Source: Salipaludibacillus aurantiacus (GTDB lineage: Bacteria > Bacillota > Bacilli > Bacillales > Salisediminibacteriaceae). Taken from it: a DNA stretch of 64,000 nt. The notes beneath the pieces were generated by a model. That model saw nothing but the letters and a program-made list of their open reading frames with translations. It had not been told where the DNA came from and ran no database searches. Both the position numbers and the translations under genes were made by a program. Below, piece after piece: positions 8,058-16,713 of the stretch. Numbering within the stretch: the first letter of the stretch is position 1; every line of letters starts with the position of its first letter. The stretch is taken from positions 1 to 64,000 of the forward strand of contig NZ_FOGT01000020.1 of NCBI RefSeq assembly GCF_900111295.1. The letters run 5' to 3'.

Positions 8058-9428
8058 TTATTTCAAGCTGGCAGCTTCTTTATAGTAAGTGGCCAGCACT
8101 TCCATGCCTTTATCAAAATGCTCAAGTGGAAAGCTCTCGTTAGGGGAATGCAGGTTGTCTTCAGGCGTACCGAAACCGAGAAGGACAACAGGGATATTAA
8201 ACAGCTGGTCGATCTGCTCGACTACAGGAATAGAGCCGCCGAGACGAACAAAAACTGTTTCTTTTCCAAATGCTTCAGAAAGACTGTCTGCTGCTTTTTT
8301 AAGCAAAGGATGGTTAGGATCTACTTTATATGCTTTCGCCGAAAGAGGTTCACGTTTAACAGAAACAGTGACGCCTTTTGGAGGGTTTTCTTCAATGTAA
8401 CTGACGAGCAGATCCTGGATTTTCTGAGGGTCTTGTCCAGGGACTAAACGGCAGGTTAGTTTAGCAGAAGCAGAGGATGGAATAATGGTTTTTGTTCCTT
8501 CCCCCTGATAGCCGCTCGTTAAGCCGTTTATTTCAAGGGTAGGCCGCGCCATAATATGCTCGTTTACAGTAAATCCTCTTTCAGGTGCAGTCTCCGGAAT
8601 GCCGACTGTTTCGACATAATTTTCGCCAGGCGCTTCATTCATAAGCTTCCTTTCATCTTCCGGCAGCTCTTCAGCATCTTCGTAAAAACCAGGTACTGTG
8701 ACATGCTCTTCAGCGTCTTTTAACGAAGCAAGAATATGGCTTAATGCCATTGCGGGATTTTTAACTGCCCCGCCATACAAACCGGAATGGAGATCTCTGT
8801 CCGGGCCTTTTACTTTGATTTCAAGCCCGGTAAAACCTTTCAGGCCGTATAGCATTGTCGGCTGCCCTTTATCGACCATTCCCGAGTCCGATATAAGAGC
8901 AAAATCTGCTGAAAGCATCTCTTTATTTTTTTCCAGAAACGGATAAAGGTTTTCACTGCCGATTTCTTCTTCTCCTTCAATGCAAACCTTCACATTGACA
9001 GGAAGCCGTCCCTCCGTTTTCATGTAAGCTTCTAAAACGGCAAGGTGCATAAATACCTGGCCCTTATCGTCACTTGCTCCCCGCGCAAAAATTTTGCCGT
9101 TGCGGATTTCAGGTTTAAACGGTTCACTGTCCCATAATTCATATGGATCAGCAGGCTGGACGTCATAATGGCCGTAGAAGAGGGCTGTCGGTGCATCTTG
9201 TGCTTCCAGCCATTCCCCGTAAACGAGCGGGTGGCCGGCAGTTTCTTTAATTTCTACTGATTTAAATCCGATTTCTTTTAAATAGTCTGCTACAAAACGG
9301 CCCGCTTTAAGGACATCTTCCTTGTGGGCTTGCTCAGTACTGATGCTCGGAATCGCAAGAAATTCTTCCAGCTTGCCGATTAACCGTTCACGGTTTTCTT
9401 TTAAATAATTTAAAACTGATTCAGACAT
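8058..9428 (-). CDS. M20 family metallopeptidase (dipeptidase)
   Basis: Zinc peptidase of the M20/M25/M40 group, 456 aa, cytosolic, probably a dipeptidase acting on imported peptides. Metal-site motifs visible: YGHYDVQP with His and Asp (about residue 85), GASDDKGQ (about 118), the catalytic EGEEEIGS (about 150), and a C-terminal His in EDNLHSPNE. The dimerisation lid domain spans about 190-345. AAAGGAGG lies upstream of the ATG. It stands alone between a membrane protein gene and the divergent zinc transporter gene. Confidence 0.9.
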   Translation of the reverse strand: MSESVLNYLKENRERLIGKLEEFLAIPSISTEQAHKEDVLKAGRFVADYLKEIGFKSVEIKETAGHPLVYGEWLEAQDAPTALFYGHYDVQPADPYELWDSEPFKPEIRNGKIFARGASDDKGQVFMHLAVLEAYMKTEGRLPVNVKVCIEGEEEIGSENLYPFLEKNKEMLSADFALISDSGMVDKGQPTMLYGLKGFTGLEIKVKGPDRDLHSGLYGGAVKNPAMALSHILASLKDAEEHVTVPGFYEDAEELPEDERKLMNEAPGENYVETVGIPETAPERGFTVNEHIMARPTLEINGLTSGYQGEGTKTIIPSSASAKLTCRLVPGQDPQKIQDLLVSYIEENPPKGVTVSVKREPLSAKAYKVDPNHPLLKKAADSLSEAFGKETVFVRLGGSIPVVEQIDQLFNIPVVLLGFGTPEDNLHSPNESFPLEHFDKGMEVLATYYKEAASLK

Positions 9429-9596
9429 TGCTTATTCCTCCTTTTCTGTTTATATTGTGGCATAAAAAGCCGGGGAAAACTATTGGAGAATAGCCGGGTT
9501 TGTAAACTAATCCCACTGTCGATGGCATGTGATTGGATAAACTGAATAAACTTAATTTAAGAGGTTATTAAAAACCTGCAGATGGAGGAATACGAA

Positions 9597-10406
9597 ATGG
9601 ATGGGAATATTCTTTTTGCTTTCAGTCTGACCTTAATAGCTGGACTCTGTACCGGCATAGGAAGTCTTCTTGCTTTTTTTACGTCCAGGACTAACACAAA
9701 GTTTCTGTCTTTTGCTCTCGGTTTTTCTGCAGGCGTGATGATCTATGTGTCAATGGTAGAAATTTTCTTTAAAGCACAAGTCACCCTTACAGGTGTACTC
9801 GGGTCACCAGCCGGAAACTGGACCACGGCGGCCGGTTTTTTCGGAGGGATGCTGCTGATTGCTGCGATTGACTCGATGATCCCGGAGCCCGGCAACCCTC
9901 ATGAAGTAAAAAAAGTAGAGGACATGAGGTACCGTAAGAATAAAACAGGCGGGGAAACTGAATTACTTAAGATGGGCACCTTTACGGCTTTAGCGATCGC
10001 CATACATAATTTTCCTGAAGGAATGGCTACGTTTATAGCTGCTTTACAGGATCCTGCACTCGGACTAGCCATTGCCGTGGCCATCGCGATTCATAATATC
10101 CCTGAAGGAGTGGCTATCTCTGTACCAATCTATTACGCAACTGGAGACAAAAAGAAAGCATTTAAATTATCCTTTTTTTCCGGGCTTGCAGAGCCTCTGG
10201 GGGCATTGGCGGCTTTCCTTATTTTAATGCCGTTTTTAAATGAGGTCATGTTCGGTGTGATGTTTGCGGCGGTGGCAGGAATAATGATTTTTATTTCGCT
10301 TGATGAACTCTTGCCTGCCGCAAAAAAATACGATGAAACGCATCTTCCCATTTATGGACTGATGTTAGGGATGGCCGTAATGGCTGTCAGCCTTATCCTT
10401 ATTTAA
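9597..10406 (+). CDS. zupT: ZIP-family metal transporter (ZupT-like)
   Basis: Imports Zn2+ (and possibly other divalent metals) across the plasma membrane. 269 aa from ATG 9597, chosen because GGAGG at 9584-9588 is correctly spaced and lies inside the longer frame starting at 9582. About eight membrane spans; the metal-binding helices carry HNFPEGMATF and HNIPEGVAIS, the two ZIP signatures. A charged cytosolic loop (residues ~98-120) lies between spans 3 and 4. No Zur-type box was seen upstream. Confidence 0.9.
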   Translation: MDGNILFAFSLTLIAGLCTGIGSLLAFFTSRTNTKFLSFALGFSAGVMIYVSMVEIFFKAQVTLTGVLGSPAGNWTTAAGFFGGMLLIAAIDSMIPEPGNPHEVKKVEDMRYRKNKTGGETELLKMGTFTALAIAIHNFPEGMATFIAALQDPALGLAIAVAIAIHNIPEGVAISVPIYYATGDKKKAFKLSFFSGLAEPLGALAAFLILMPFLNEVMFGVMFAAVAGIMIFISLDELLPAAKKYDETHLPIYGLMLGMAVMAVSLILI

Positions 10407-10466
10407 GGAATAAAAAAATTGGCAGCCTTTTCATAGTCAGAAAAAATCCTGTTTTCAGAAAACTCA

Positions 10467-10495
10467 TTGCGTTGCTGTGCTAAAATGCGTATGAT
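10467..10495 (+). promoter_or_regulatory. ilvD promoter (sigma-A)
   Basis: TTGCGT (10467-10472), 17-nt spacer, TATGAT (10490-10495). This leaves a 5' leader of about 75 nt with no T-box features. Confidence 0.65.
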
Positions 10496-10574
10496 AGGGA
10501 ATATAGACGCGATTTTTCCCGAAAGAAAATCGGATCATCGACTAATGTATAGAGAGAAGAAAGGATGACAAAGG

Positions 10575-12269
10575 ATGGAAGGAAAAAAAGATCTGCGTAT
10601 CCGCAGTAAAGTTATTAGTGAAGGTGTGAACAGAGTCCCAAACCGTTCTATGCTTCGTGCCGTCGGATTTACAGACGACGATTTCAAAAAGCCTATGATC
10701 GGGATTGCCAGTACATGGAGTGAGGTTACACCTTGCAACGTACATATTGATGCATTGGCAAGGCAGGCTAAAAGCGGGGCGAAAGACGGCGGAGGCGCGC
10801 CGATGATATTTAATACTATCACTGTGGCAGATGGGATAGCCATGGGGCATGAAGGTATGAATTATTCCCTCCCCAGCCGGGAAGTCATTGCAGATTCGAT
10901 CGAAACGGTTGTTGGGGCAGAGAGGCTGGACGGTGTAGTTGCTATAGGCGGCTGTGATAAAACAACGCCAGGGTGCCTCATTTCAATGGGCAGATTTAAC
11001 GTTCCATCTGTCTACGTGTATGGAGGAACCATCAAGCCCGGTAACTTAAATGGAGAGGATATTGACATCGTTTCATCATTCGAGGCAGTCGGCCAGCACC
11101 AGCAAGGGACGATTAATGATGAGCAGCTTCATAAAGTCGAATGCAGCGCTTGCCCGGGGCCTGGGGCGTGCGGCGGCATGTATACAGCCAATACAATGGC
11201 AGCTGCAGTGGAAGCGCTGGGAATGAGCATTCCGGGTTCATCTTCAACTCCGGCTGTAGATGATTATAAAGAACAGGAATGCCGCCAAGCCGGCGAGATG
11301 GTTGTTCAGTTACTTGAAAAAGAGATTTATCCTCGCGATATTATGACGAAAAAAGCATTTGAAAATGCCATCACTGTCGTCATGGCTCTTGGGGGCTCGA
11401 CGAATGCTTTCCTTCATTTGACTGCAATCGCCCATTCAGCTGGAGTAGATCTAAGCCTTGATGACTTTGAAAGAGTCCGCGCCAATGTTCCTCATATTGC
11501 GGACTTAAAGCCAAGCGGTAAATATGTTATGCAGGACTTATTTGAAGTTGGAGGAGTTCCTGCGGTTATGAAGCTTCTTCACGAACATGGCCTGCTGCAC
11601 GGTGACTGTCTGACAGTTACAGGAAAAACTGTGGCAGAAAACTTAGCAGAGGCGCCTTCACTTAAAGAAGGACAAGTTGTCATAAAGTCGATGGATGACC
11701 CTATTAAACCAAACGGTCCGTTAGTGGTTCTCCGCGGGAACCTTGCACCTGAAGGGGCAGTAGCAAAAATGTCAGGACAGAAGATCAGCCGGTTTGAAGG
11801 GTATGCGAAAGTATACGATAGTGAAGCGGAAGCGACTGAAGCGATTGAAGCAGGCGAGATTGTGGAAGGCGATGTGCTGGTCGTCCGCCAGGTAGGACCG
11901 AAAGGCGGACCAGGCATGCCGGAAATGCTGTCTATCACTGCTATGATTGTCGGGCGCGGCCTTGGAGGAAAAGTAGCCCTAATGACAGACGGGCGTTTCT
12001 CCGGCGGTTCCCATGGGTTCGTTATTGGCCACGTCGCTCCGGAAGCCTTTGTTGGCGGACCGATCGGACTGTTGCAAAATGGCGATAAAGTAACGATCGA
12101 CAGCGGTACACAGGAAATTAATATGGATGTAAGTGAGGAAGAACTGGAGCAGCGGAAGCGCGACTGGAAACAGCCGCCGCTTAAATATAAGACAGGAATT
12201 CTGGCTAAATACGCCAAGCTTGTCTCTTCTTCAGCAAAAGGAGCAGTCACTGATGCCGACCTTGAGTAA
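10575..12269 (+). CDS. ilvD: dihydroxy-acid dehydratase
   Basis: Fe-S enzyme that dehydrates 2,3-dihydroxyisovalerate and its homologue to the 2-keto acids of valine and isoleucine synthesis. 564 aa, full length. Cluster ligands are visible in [16 protein letters not shown] and [10 protein letters not shown]; the C-terminal [10 protein letters not shown] signature is present. The start at 10575 has GAAAGGA upstream. It is alone, away from the other ilv/leu genes, and closes with a terminator. It depends on Fe-S assembly, here supplied by suf at 42.7-48.1 kb. Confidence 0.97.
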   Translation: MEGKKDLRIRSKVISEGVNRVPNRSMLRAVGFTDDDFKKPMIGIASTWSEVTPCNVHIDALARQAKSGAKDGGGAPMIFNTITVADGIAMGHEGMNYSLPSREVIADSIETVVGAERLDGVVAIGGCDKTTPGCLISMGRFNVPSVYVYGGTIKPGNLNGEDIDIVSSFEAVGQHQQGTINDEQLHKVECSACPGPGACGGMYTANTMAAAVEALGMSIPGSSSTPAVDDYKEQECRQAGEMVVQLLEKEIYPRDIMTKKAFENAITVVMALGGSTNAFLHLTAIAHSAGVDLSLDDFERVRANVPHIADLKPSGKYVMQDLFEVGGVPAVMKLLHEHGLLHGDCLTVTGKTVAENLAEAPSLKEGQVVIKSMDDPIKPNGPLVVLRGNLAPEGAVAKMSGQKISRFEGYAKVYDSEAEATEAIEAGEIVEGDVLVVRQVGPKGGPGMPEMLSITAMIVGRGLGGKVALMTDGRFSGGSHGFVIGHVAPEAFVGGPIGLLQNGDKVTIDSGTQEINMDVSEEELEQRKRDWKQPPLKYKTGILAKYAKLVSSSAKGAVTDADLE

Positions 12270-12320
12270 CTAAAAGGGGCGGTTATTAGAAAACATCAGT
12301 GTCCATAGACGTATGAAAGG

Positions 12321-12348
12321 CCCAGCTTAAATGGAAGCTGGGTTTTTT
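12321..12348 (+). terminator. ilvD terminator
   Basis: CCCAGCTT/AAGCTGGG stem (12321-12328 with 12335-12342), 6-nt loop, six T. Confidence 0.9.
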
Positions 12349-12400
12349 ATGGTGATAAATTCCTCCACTTTTTTGACTGATCTGTGAACGTAAGTGTGAT

Positions 12401-12444
12401 GGTGACCCACATCACATCGGCGGAGGTATCCTTCATGCTATTAT
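12401..12444 (+). promoter_or_regulatory. Fnr/CRP-type box plus -10 of the DUF1858 operon
   Basis: GGTGACCCACATCACA (12401-12416) matches the TGTGA-N6-TCACA Fnr/CRP consensus at 9 of 10 fixed positions. A TATTAT -10 lies at 12439-12444, putting the box centre near -42 from the inferred start (about 12451), the spacing of class II activated promoters. That suggests low-oxygen activation of the hemerythrin operon. Confidence 0.6.
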
Positions 12445-12449
12445 TTAAT

Positions 12450-12464
12450 TGAAAATAATTCTCA
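12450..12464 (+). promoter_or_regulatory. Fur-like box at the transcription start
   Basis: TGAAAATAATTCTCA agrees with the 7-1-7 Fur core TGATAATNATTATCA at 12 of 14 fixed positions and covers the inferred transcription start. Binding would repress under iron sufficiency. PerR is an alternative because its box is similar. Confidence 0.5.
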
Positions 12465-12487
12465 TACAAATAATGAGGTGAGGCCAA

Positions 12488-12712
12488 ATGAAAGAGATTT
12501 CGTTAAGTAAAACGGTCTATGAATTGTGTACGCAGCACCCTGAATTGGTTGAGGCCATGAGGCATATAGGGTTTGTAAATATAACAAAGCCGGGAATGCT
12601 CCAGTCGGCTGGGAGGATCATGACCATACCGAAAGGCAGCCGGGCAATGGGGATTCCATTGGAAGATGTAAAAAAGCAACTAATGCAGCATGGATTTAAA
12701 GTAATCAGCTGA
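12488..12712 (+). CDS. DUF1858 domain protein
   Basis: 74 aa, a single DUF1858 domain (helical, with MRHIGFVNITKPGMLQS near residues 20-40). This family is repeatedly found beside DUF438/hemerythrin proteins and redox or nitrogen-oxide genes; its biochemical role is not established. The ATG follows GAGGTGAGG, and the next gene begins 14 bp downstream behind a GAAGGAGG site, so the two form one operon. The Fnr-like and Fur-like sites upstream fit an oxygen/iron-responsive function. Too small for catalysis by itself; probably a partner of the next protein. Confidence 0.8.
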   Translation: MKEISLSKTVYELCTQHPELVEAMRHIGFVNITKPGMLQSAGRIMTIPKGSRAMGIPLEDVKKQLMQHGFKVIS

Positions 12713-12726
12713 AGGAGGAAAATTAA

Positions 12727-13956
12727 ATGAGTGAAATGATTAATAATCGTGAGAGGGCAGTTCAGGAGAAATCAGAGCGCCAGCAGTTATTAAAAGAAAT
12801 AATTAAAGAGCTTCATGAAGGAAAAAGTGTCTCCGAAGTGAAAGAAAGGTTTACAAAAGCGGTGGACCAGGTCACTGTGAGCGACATTTCAAAAATGGAG
12901 CAGGCGCTTATGGAAGAAGAAGGAATTTCCGTTGAAGAAGTACAAAGGTTGTGTTCCGTCCATACAGAAGTATTTAAAGGCTCTATAGAGGAAATCCACC
13001 AGAAGGAAGGACCGGAGCACACCCAGGGTCATCCTGTGCATACCTTTATTCAAGAAAATAAGGAAATTGACCGTCACGTTAATTTTACACTGAAGCTTCA
13101 CAGGGACCAGTTTGAAAAAGTTGAATCCGAAGAAACGGCAAACAAATTGATAAAGGATCTAATAAAGCTTCTGGAGATTGATAACCATTACAGCCGAAAA
13201 GAAAATCTGCTTTTTCCGTACCTCGAAAGATACGGGATATTCGGACCGACCAAAGTCATGTGGGGGGTGGATGACCGCATCCGCGCTACAGTAAAAGAAG
13301 CTAGGAATCTGCTGACTAATGGGATTTGGATTAAAACAGATCTCTTAAAATCCCTCGATTATATTATCAGCGAAGTATCTGAAATGATTTATAAAGAAGA
13401 GCACATTTTATTCCCGCTTGCTTTAGAGAAATTAACAGAAGATGAATGGCTGAAGATTGAGAGAGAAGGAGATGTCATTGGGTACACCTTTATAGATCCG
13501 CCGGAGGCCTGGCAGCCTGAACGCGCTGATTTAGGAAATCCCTTCCTTAAAGATGGGGTAGTCCAGCTAAATACGGGTATTTTGTCTGTTCCACAGCTTG
13601 AACTGATGATGAACCACCTTCCGGTTGACATCACCTTCATAGATGAAAATGATACAGTCCGCTATTTTTCTCACGGGAAAGAACGGATATTCCACCGTAC
13701 TAAATCGGTGATCGGACGGTCAGTGCAGAATTGCCATCCGCCTCAGAGCGCCCATATCGTAAACGACCTGCTCGATGATTTTAAATCAGGTAAAAAAGAT
13801 GTGGAAGACTTCTGGATTCCTTTTAAAGACAAATTTGTACTGATCCGTTATTTTGCAGTGAGGGACGGAGAAGGAAATTATAAAGGGACGGTCGAGTTTA
13901 CCCAAAATATTAAACCTGTTCAGGAAATTACCGGAGAGAAGAGGTTAATGTCATAG
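12727..13956 (+). CDS. DUF438 / hemerythrin HHE / PAS protein
   Basis: 409-aa cytosolic protein: DUF438 region (about 1-95), hemerythrin-like HHE four-helix domain (about 100-240) with candidate di-iron ligands in HTFIQENKEIDRH, DNHYSRKENLLFPYLE and EEHILFP, and a C-terminal PAS domain (about 285-395, with CHPPQS). The combination suggests binding of O2 or NO at iron coupled to a sensor domain; related proteins are annotated as PAS domain-containing. There is no kinase or output domain. Second gene of the operon with the DUF1858 protein. Confidence 0.8.
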   Translation: MSEMINNRERAVQEKSERQQLLKEIIKELHEGKSVSEVKERFTKAVDQVTVSDISKMEQALMEEEGISVEEVQRLCSVHTEVFKGSIEEIHQKEGPEHTQGHPVHTFIQENKEIDRHVNFTLKLHRDQFEKVESEETANKLIKDLIKLLEIDNHYSRKENLLFPYLERYGIFGPTKVMWGVDDRIRATVKEARNLLTNGIWIKTDLLKSLDYIISEVSEMIYKEEHILFPLALEKLTEDEWLKIEREGDVIGYTFIDPPEAWQPERADLGNPFLKDGVVQLNTGILSVPQLELMMNHLPVDITFIDENDTVRYFSHGKERIFHRTKSVIGRSVQNCHPPQSAHIVNDLLDDFKSGKKDVEDFWIPFKDKFVLIRYFAVRDGEGNYKGTVEFTQNIKPVQEITGEKRLMS

Positions 13957-14020
13957 GCAGTTGTGCTAGTTCTTGCTGACATCTTTTTTAGGAATGAAGA
14001 GATTTTCTTTAAAAAAGAGT

Positions 14021-14050
14021 TTGACAAATCAAACTTTTAAATGATAAACT
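14021..14050 (+). promoter_or_regulatory. promoter of the SAM-riboswitch/hom transcript
   Basis: Perfect TTGACA (14021-14026), 18-nt spacer, TAAACT (14045-14050). Start would be near 14057, just ahead of the first S-box. Confidence 0.65.
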
Positions 14051-14071
14051 GATTCTCAACTTCATAAATAA

Positions 14072-14200
14072 TTCTTATCATGAGAGGTGGAGGGACTGGC
14101 CCGACGAAGCCCGGCAACCAGTGGAAAAGAGATATCTTTTTCGCAAGGTGCTAATTCCTGCAAAGCATTCAATTATTTTGAATGATTTGGGAGATAAGGC
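14072..14200 (+). promoter_or_regulatory. SAM-I riboswitch (first of two)
   Basis: S-box aptamer. P1 is formed by CTTATC (14074-14079) and GATAAG (14192-14197). Conserved core GAGGGACTGGCCC, GAAGCCCGGCAACC and AAGGTGCTAATTCC is intact. SAM binding would favour the terminator at 14231-14262. Regulates methionine-related expression. Confidence 0.93.
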
Positions 14201-14230
14201 GAATGAGCTGCAAGCATGTCATATCCGTAA

Positions 14231-14262
14231 ACTCCCTTACATTTAATGTCAGGGAGTTTTTG
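14231..14262 (+). terminator. terminator of first SAM riboswitch
   Basis: ACTCCCT (14231-14237) pairs with AGGGAGT (14251-14257), followed by TTTT. It ends transcription ahead of the second riboswitch. Confidence 0.85.
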
Positions 14263-14305
14263 ATTTTCTGCTGGCGGAAGTGCGGCAGTTACAGTTAAAT
14301 AGTAA

Positions 14306-14476
14306 TTCTCTTATCGAGAGCGGCGGAGGGACTGGCCCGATGAAGCTCGGCAACCAGCGATAGAAAAATGGGAAGGACACTGCTGAAGTGGGAAGCGGTT
14401 TTTCAGCCTTTCATTTTTCTTTCTACGCCAGGTGCTAAATCCTTTAAAGTATTACAGCTTTAAAAGATAAGAGAGA
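14306..14476 (+). promoter_or_regulatory. SAM-I riboswitch (second of two)
   Basis: A second complete S-box: P1 CTCTTATC/GATAAGAG (14308 and 14465 regions), GAGGGACTGGCCC, GAAGCTCGGCAACC, and AGGTGCTAAATCC. Its P3 arm is much enlarged: GATAGAAAAATG...CATTTTTCTTTC (14369-14425) folds into a long hairpin. It has its own terminator. Confidence 0.93.
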
Positions 14477-14494
14477 GGAATCCAGCAGCATTCG

Positions 14495-14526
14495 TCTCTC
14501 TGTCTACCGGACCAGAGAGCTTTTTT
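14495..14526 (+). terminator. terminator of second SAM riboswitch
   Basis: CTCTCTG/CAGAGAG stem (14496-14502 with 14513-14519) followed by C and six T, 118 bases ahead of the hom start codon at 14644. Confidence 0.85.
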
Positions 14527-14643
14527 AATTTTCTCTGTTAAACCGTGCTGATTTTAGTTCAGTTAAGGTGGAGGGGCATGATTAAATATCAGCGAAATAA
14601 TCTCACCTTTTTTAAATACAGTCAATCCAGGAGGGAACAACTA

Positions 14644-15945
14644 ATGAGTCAAGTCAAAAAAGTAGGTATTATCGGTTTTGGAACAGTTGGGAGCGGAGTT
14701 TATGAAACGTTACTTTCAAAGAAGGAAAAAGTCGAAAAAATAATCGGGAGCCAGTTCAGTATTCCGGTCATTTTAGTTAAGGATAAACAGAAACAAAGAG
14801 ATATCAGCGGGGAAACAGCAGTTACAGACAGTTTTGAAGAGTTTGAGTCACTGGCTGAGCTTGATGCTGTGGTGGAGGCTTCCCCGGACGCAACCACGGC
14901 TTACCCGTTTGTAAGGCGACTTTTGCAAAAAGGGATTACTGTTATAACAGCTAACAAAGAACTGGTGGCAAAGCACGGGGAAGAGTTACTTAATTTAGCA
15001 GGCATCTATAACTGCAGACTGTTTTTTGAAGCGGCTGTAGCCGGAGGTATTCCAGTCTTAACCAGCGTACGCCATACCTTGAAAACGAACGACCTGGAGC
15101 GTATAGAAGGAGTCGTAAATGGCACATCCAATTTTATTTTAACTAAAATGAGAGAAGAAGGTACGGCCTTCCAAACAGCTTTGGAAGAAGCACAGGAACA
15201 TGGATATGCTGAAGCTGTGCCGGATAAAGATGTGGACGGATGGGATGCCTATTATAAGACCACTATTCTCAGTCAGTGGATTTATGGGAAAGCTCCTGTA
15301 TGGCTGACTGAAAAACCGGCCGGCATCAGAGGGACAGATGTTCGTGATTTACTTCTGGCCGACCAGTTAGGAGGACGTGTCAAGCATCTGGCGTCTCTTG
15401 AAAAAAACGGAGACACCATCACTGCTTCGGTAGGACCGCAGTTTGTTTTAAACGACCATCCGCTGTATGGTGTGGAAGGTGTTAATAATGGTATTCATGT
15501 TAAAGGCAGTATTGTCGGTTCACTGTTGTTTCAGGGGGCCGGAGCAGGTAAATTTCCTACAGCCAGTGCCGTTATAGAAGATCTAATAAATTACTGGAGC
15601 CATACAAGTGAAAAAGCGCCGCTTTTTGAGGATCACGACGAAGCTCCACAGCTTTCCGGGGTCAATCAGGAAAACGAGGAAACCAAAATAAAGCCGGAAT
15701 ATTCCGGCGTGTGGCTGGTGACTGGCAAACAGCTTGCGCTGCAGCTCGAAGGACAAAGAGCAGTTGAAAAACTGTCAGCTATTAAGAGGCTTGAAGGAAG
15801 AGAAGCTGTATTAGTTAAAGGCAAAAAGCACGACGTGACTGCTGCCATGTCAGCTTTAAACGATACCGTGCGGTTTTATCCCGTTTGCGGCGAACTTCAG
15901 TCGATTCTGCAGCTGAATGCTGTTACAGAACGATCAGTGTCTTAA
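14644..15945 (+). CDS. hom: homoserine dehydrogenase
   Basis: Reduces aspartate semialdehyde to homoserine, the branch point to methionine and threonine. 433 aa from ATG 14644 with AGGAGG eight bases upstream. N-terminal Rossmann motif GFGTVGSGV; catalytic region NKELVAKHG, GGIPV, NGTSNFILTKM and KDVDGWDAYYK; a short C-terminal domain (from about 350) looks like a divergent ACT domain. No thrC or thrB follows, and two SAM riboswitches precede it, so this copy is probably dedicated to methionine. An in-frame ATG at 14578 behind GGTGGAGGGG would give a 22-residue extension. Confidence 0.93.
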   Translation: MSQVKKVGIIGFGTVGSGVYETLLSKKEKVEKIIGSQFSIPVILVKDKQKQRDISGETAVTDSFEEFESLAELDAVVEASPDATTAYPFVRRLLQKGITVITANKELVAKHGEELLNLAGIYNCRLFFEAAVAGGIPVLTSVRHTLKTNDLERIEGVVNGTSNFILTKMREEGTAFQTALEEAQEHGYAEAVPDKDVDGWDAYYKTTILSQWIYGKAPVWLTEKPAGIRGTDVRDLLLADQLGGRVKHLASLEKNGDTITASVGPQFVLNDHPLYGVEGVNNGIHVKGSIVGSLLFQGAGAGKFPTASAVIEDLINYWSHTSEKAPLFEDHDEAPQLSGVNQENEETKIKPEYSGVWLVTGKQLALQLEGQRAVEKLSAIKRLEGREAVLVKGKKHDVTAAMSALNDTVRFYPVCGELQSILQLNAVTERSVS

Positions 15946-15985
15946 ATACAAAGTGACACTGGGAGAATAGATTAGTAACAAAAAA

Positions 15986-16150
15986 GAAACCCGAATAAAA
16001 TTATGTTCGGATTTCTTTGGGATAAAAGCAGTGATATCAGTCCGCCAAGCGGCCGCTTGCCCAGGGGCTTGTCTTCAGCTAAACTCAACTCAGCGTGGAG
16101 CTGCGTTAGATTGGACCTTCAGCCTTAACCCCTTGGGCGTTGTCGTCTTA
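15986..16150. repeat. dispersed intergenic repeat, copy 1
   Basis: About 165 bp, related along most of its length to 57458-57628. Shared blocks include TTCGGATTTCTTT, CAGTCCGCCA, GCTTGCCCAGGGGCTTG, CTTCAGCTAAA, CAACTCAGC and GGGCGT. The left end is a hairpin (GAAACCCGAA ... TTCGGATTTC) that may serve as the hom terminator; an internal AACTCAGC/GCTGCGTT hairpin is also present. No open frame. Confidence 0.8.
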
Positions 16151-16173
16151 TGTCCGCATTAGTCCTGATAAGA

Positions 16174-16542
16174 TCAGGAAGGAGAAGGGCTTTCCATATT
16201 TGGATGTACGACATTCGTCATGTACAGGTGCAGGACCCATTCGCCTGCAGCTATGATGACCGCCGTTAAGAAGACGAGACCAAACGGGACGCCTCCACCT
16301 AATAGTGGAATAGACATGAGCCAGATTAATGCCATAACTAAGGCTAAATCGCTTATCGTGGCTATAATATTATTGGAGTTCCTTAATATTAACAAATCTC
16401 CTACAACGTAAGATACTGCTGTGACAGCAAGAGATAGCAAGACAACATCTACCGCCGGGTACCCGTTAAACCCGCTTAATACAATTAAGAAAACGAGGGA
16501 AACCATGATCAGTTTTAAGATTAATGCTTTGACATGTACCAA
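16174..16542 (-). CDS. DUF2512 (YndM-like) membrane protein
   Basis: About 122 aa with four membrane spans and a short tail; resembles B. subtilis YndM, function unknown. The TTG start at 16542 is chosen because AAAGGAGGT lies about 7 nt upstream on the minus strand; the longer frame from ATG 16569 would put that SD inside the gene. The resulting N-terminus MVHVKALILKL fits the family. Spans lie at about residues 9-28, 32-52, 64-80 and 86-110. Probably monocistronic. Confidence 0.75.
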   Translation of the reverse strand: MVHVKALILKLIMVSLVFLIVLSGFNGYPAVDVVLLSLAVTAVSYVVGDLLILRNSNNIIATISDLALVMALIWLMSIPLLGGGVPFGLVFLTAVIIAAGEWVLHLYMTNVVHPNMESPSPS

Positions 16543-16620
16543 AGTATCGACCTCCTTTGGAAAAAACATTCCTTTTTTTAGGAGGGTGTAAACCTCTTAA
16601 AGCTAAATTCATTCTTTTTT

Positions 16621-16679
16621 TCCATTTAACTGGAACGAAAAAAGGGATTAAAAAAGGGGTCAGACCCCCAGTTAATGGA
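16621..16679. repeat. REP-like nested palindrome
   Basis: GGGGTCAGACCCC (16656-16668) inside a wider inverted repeat TCCATTTAACTGG (16621-16633) / CCAGTTAATGGA (16668-16679), the outer arms differing by one extra T. It follows the terminator of the histidine kinase gene. Confidence 0.75.
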
Positions 16680-16713
16680 AAAATTAGACGCCTTATAAAT
16701 TAAGGCGTCTAAT
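16678..16713 (-). terminator. terminator of the two-component operon, containing the stop codon
   Basis: A 13-bp perfect inverted repeat ATTAGACGCCTTA/TAAGGCGTCTAAT (16683-16695 with 16701-16713), followed by TTTTT on the minus strand. The kinase stop codon (16711-16709) lies within the 5' arm. Confidence 0.85.

Noticed and set aside
11579-12250. 223-codon minus-strand frame inside ilvD
   Set aside because: Antisense shadow of the IlvD C-terminal half; Pro/Ser/Thr-rich composition typical of shadow frames.
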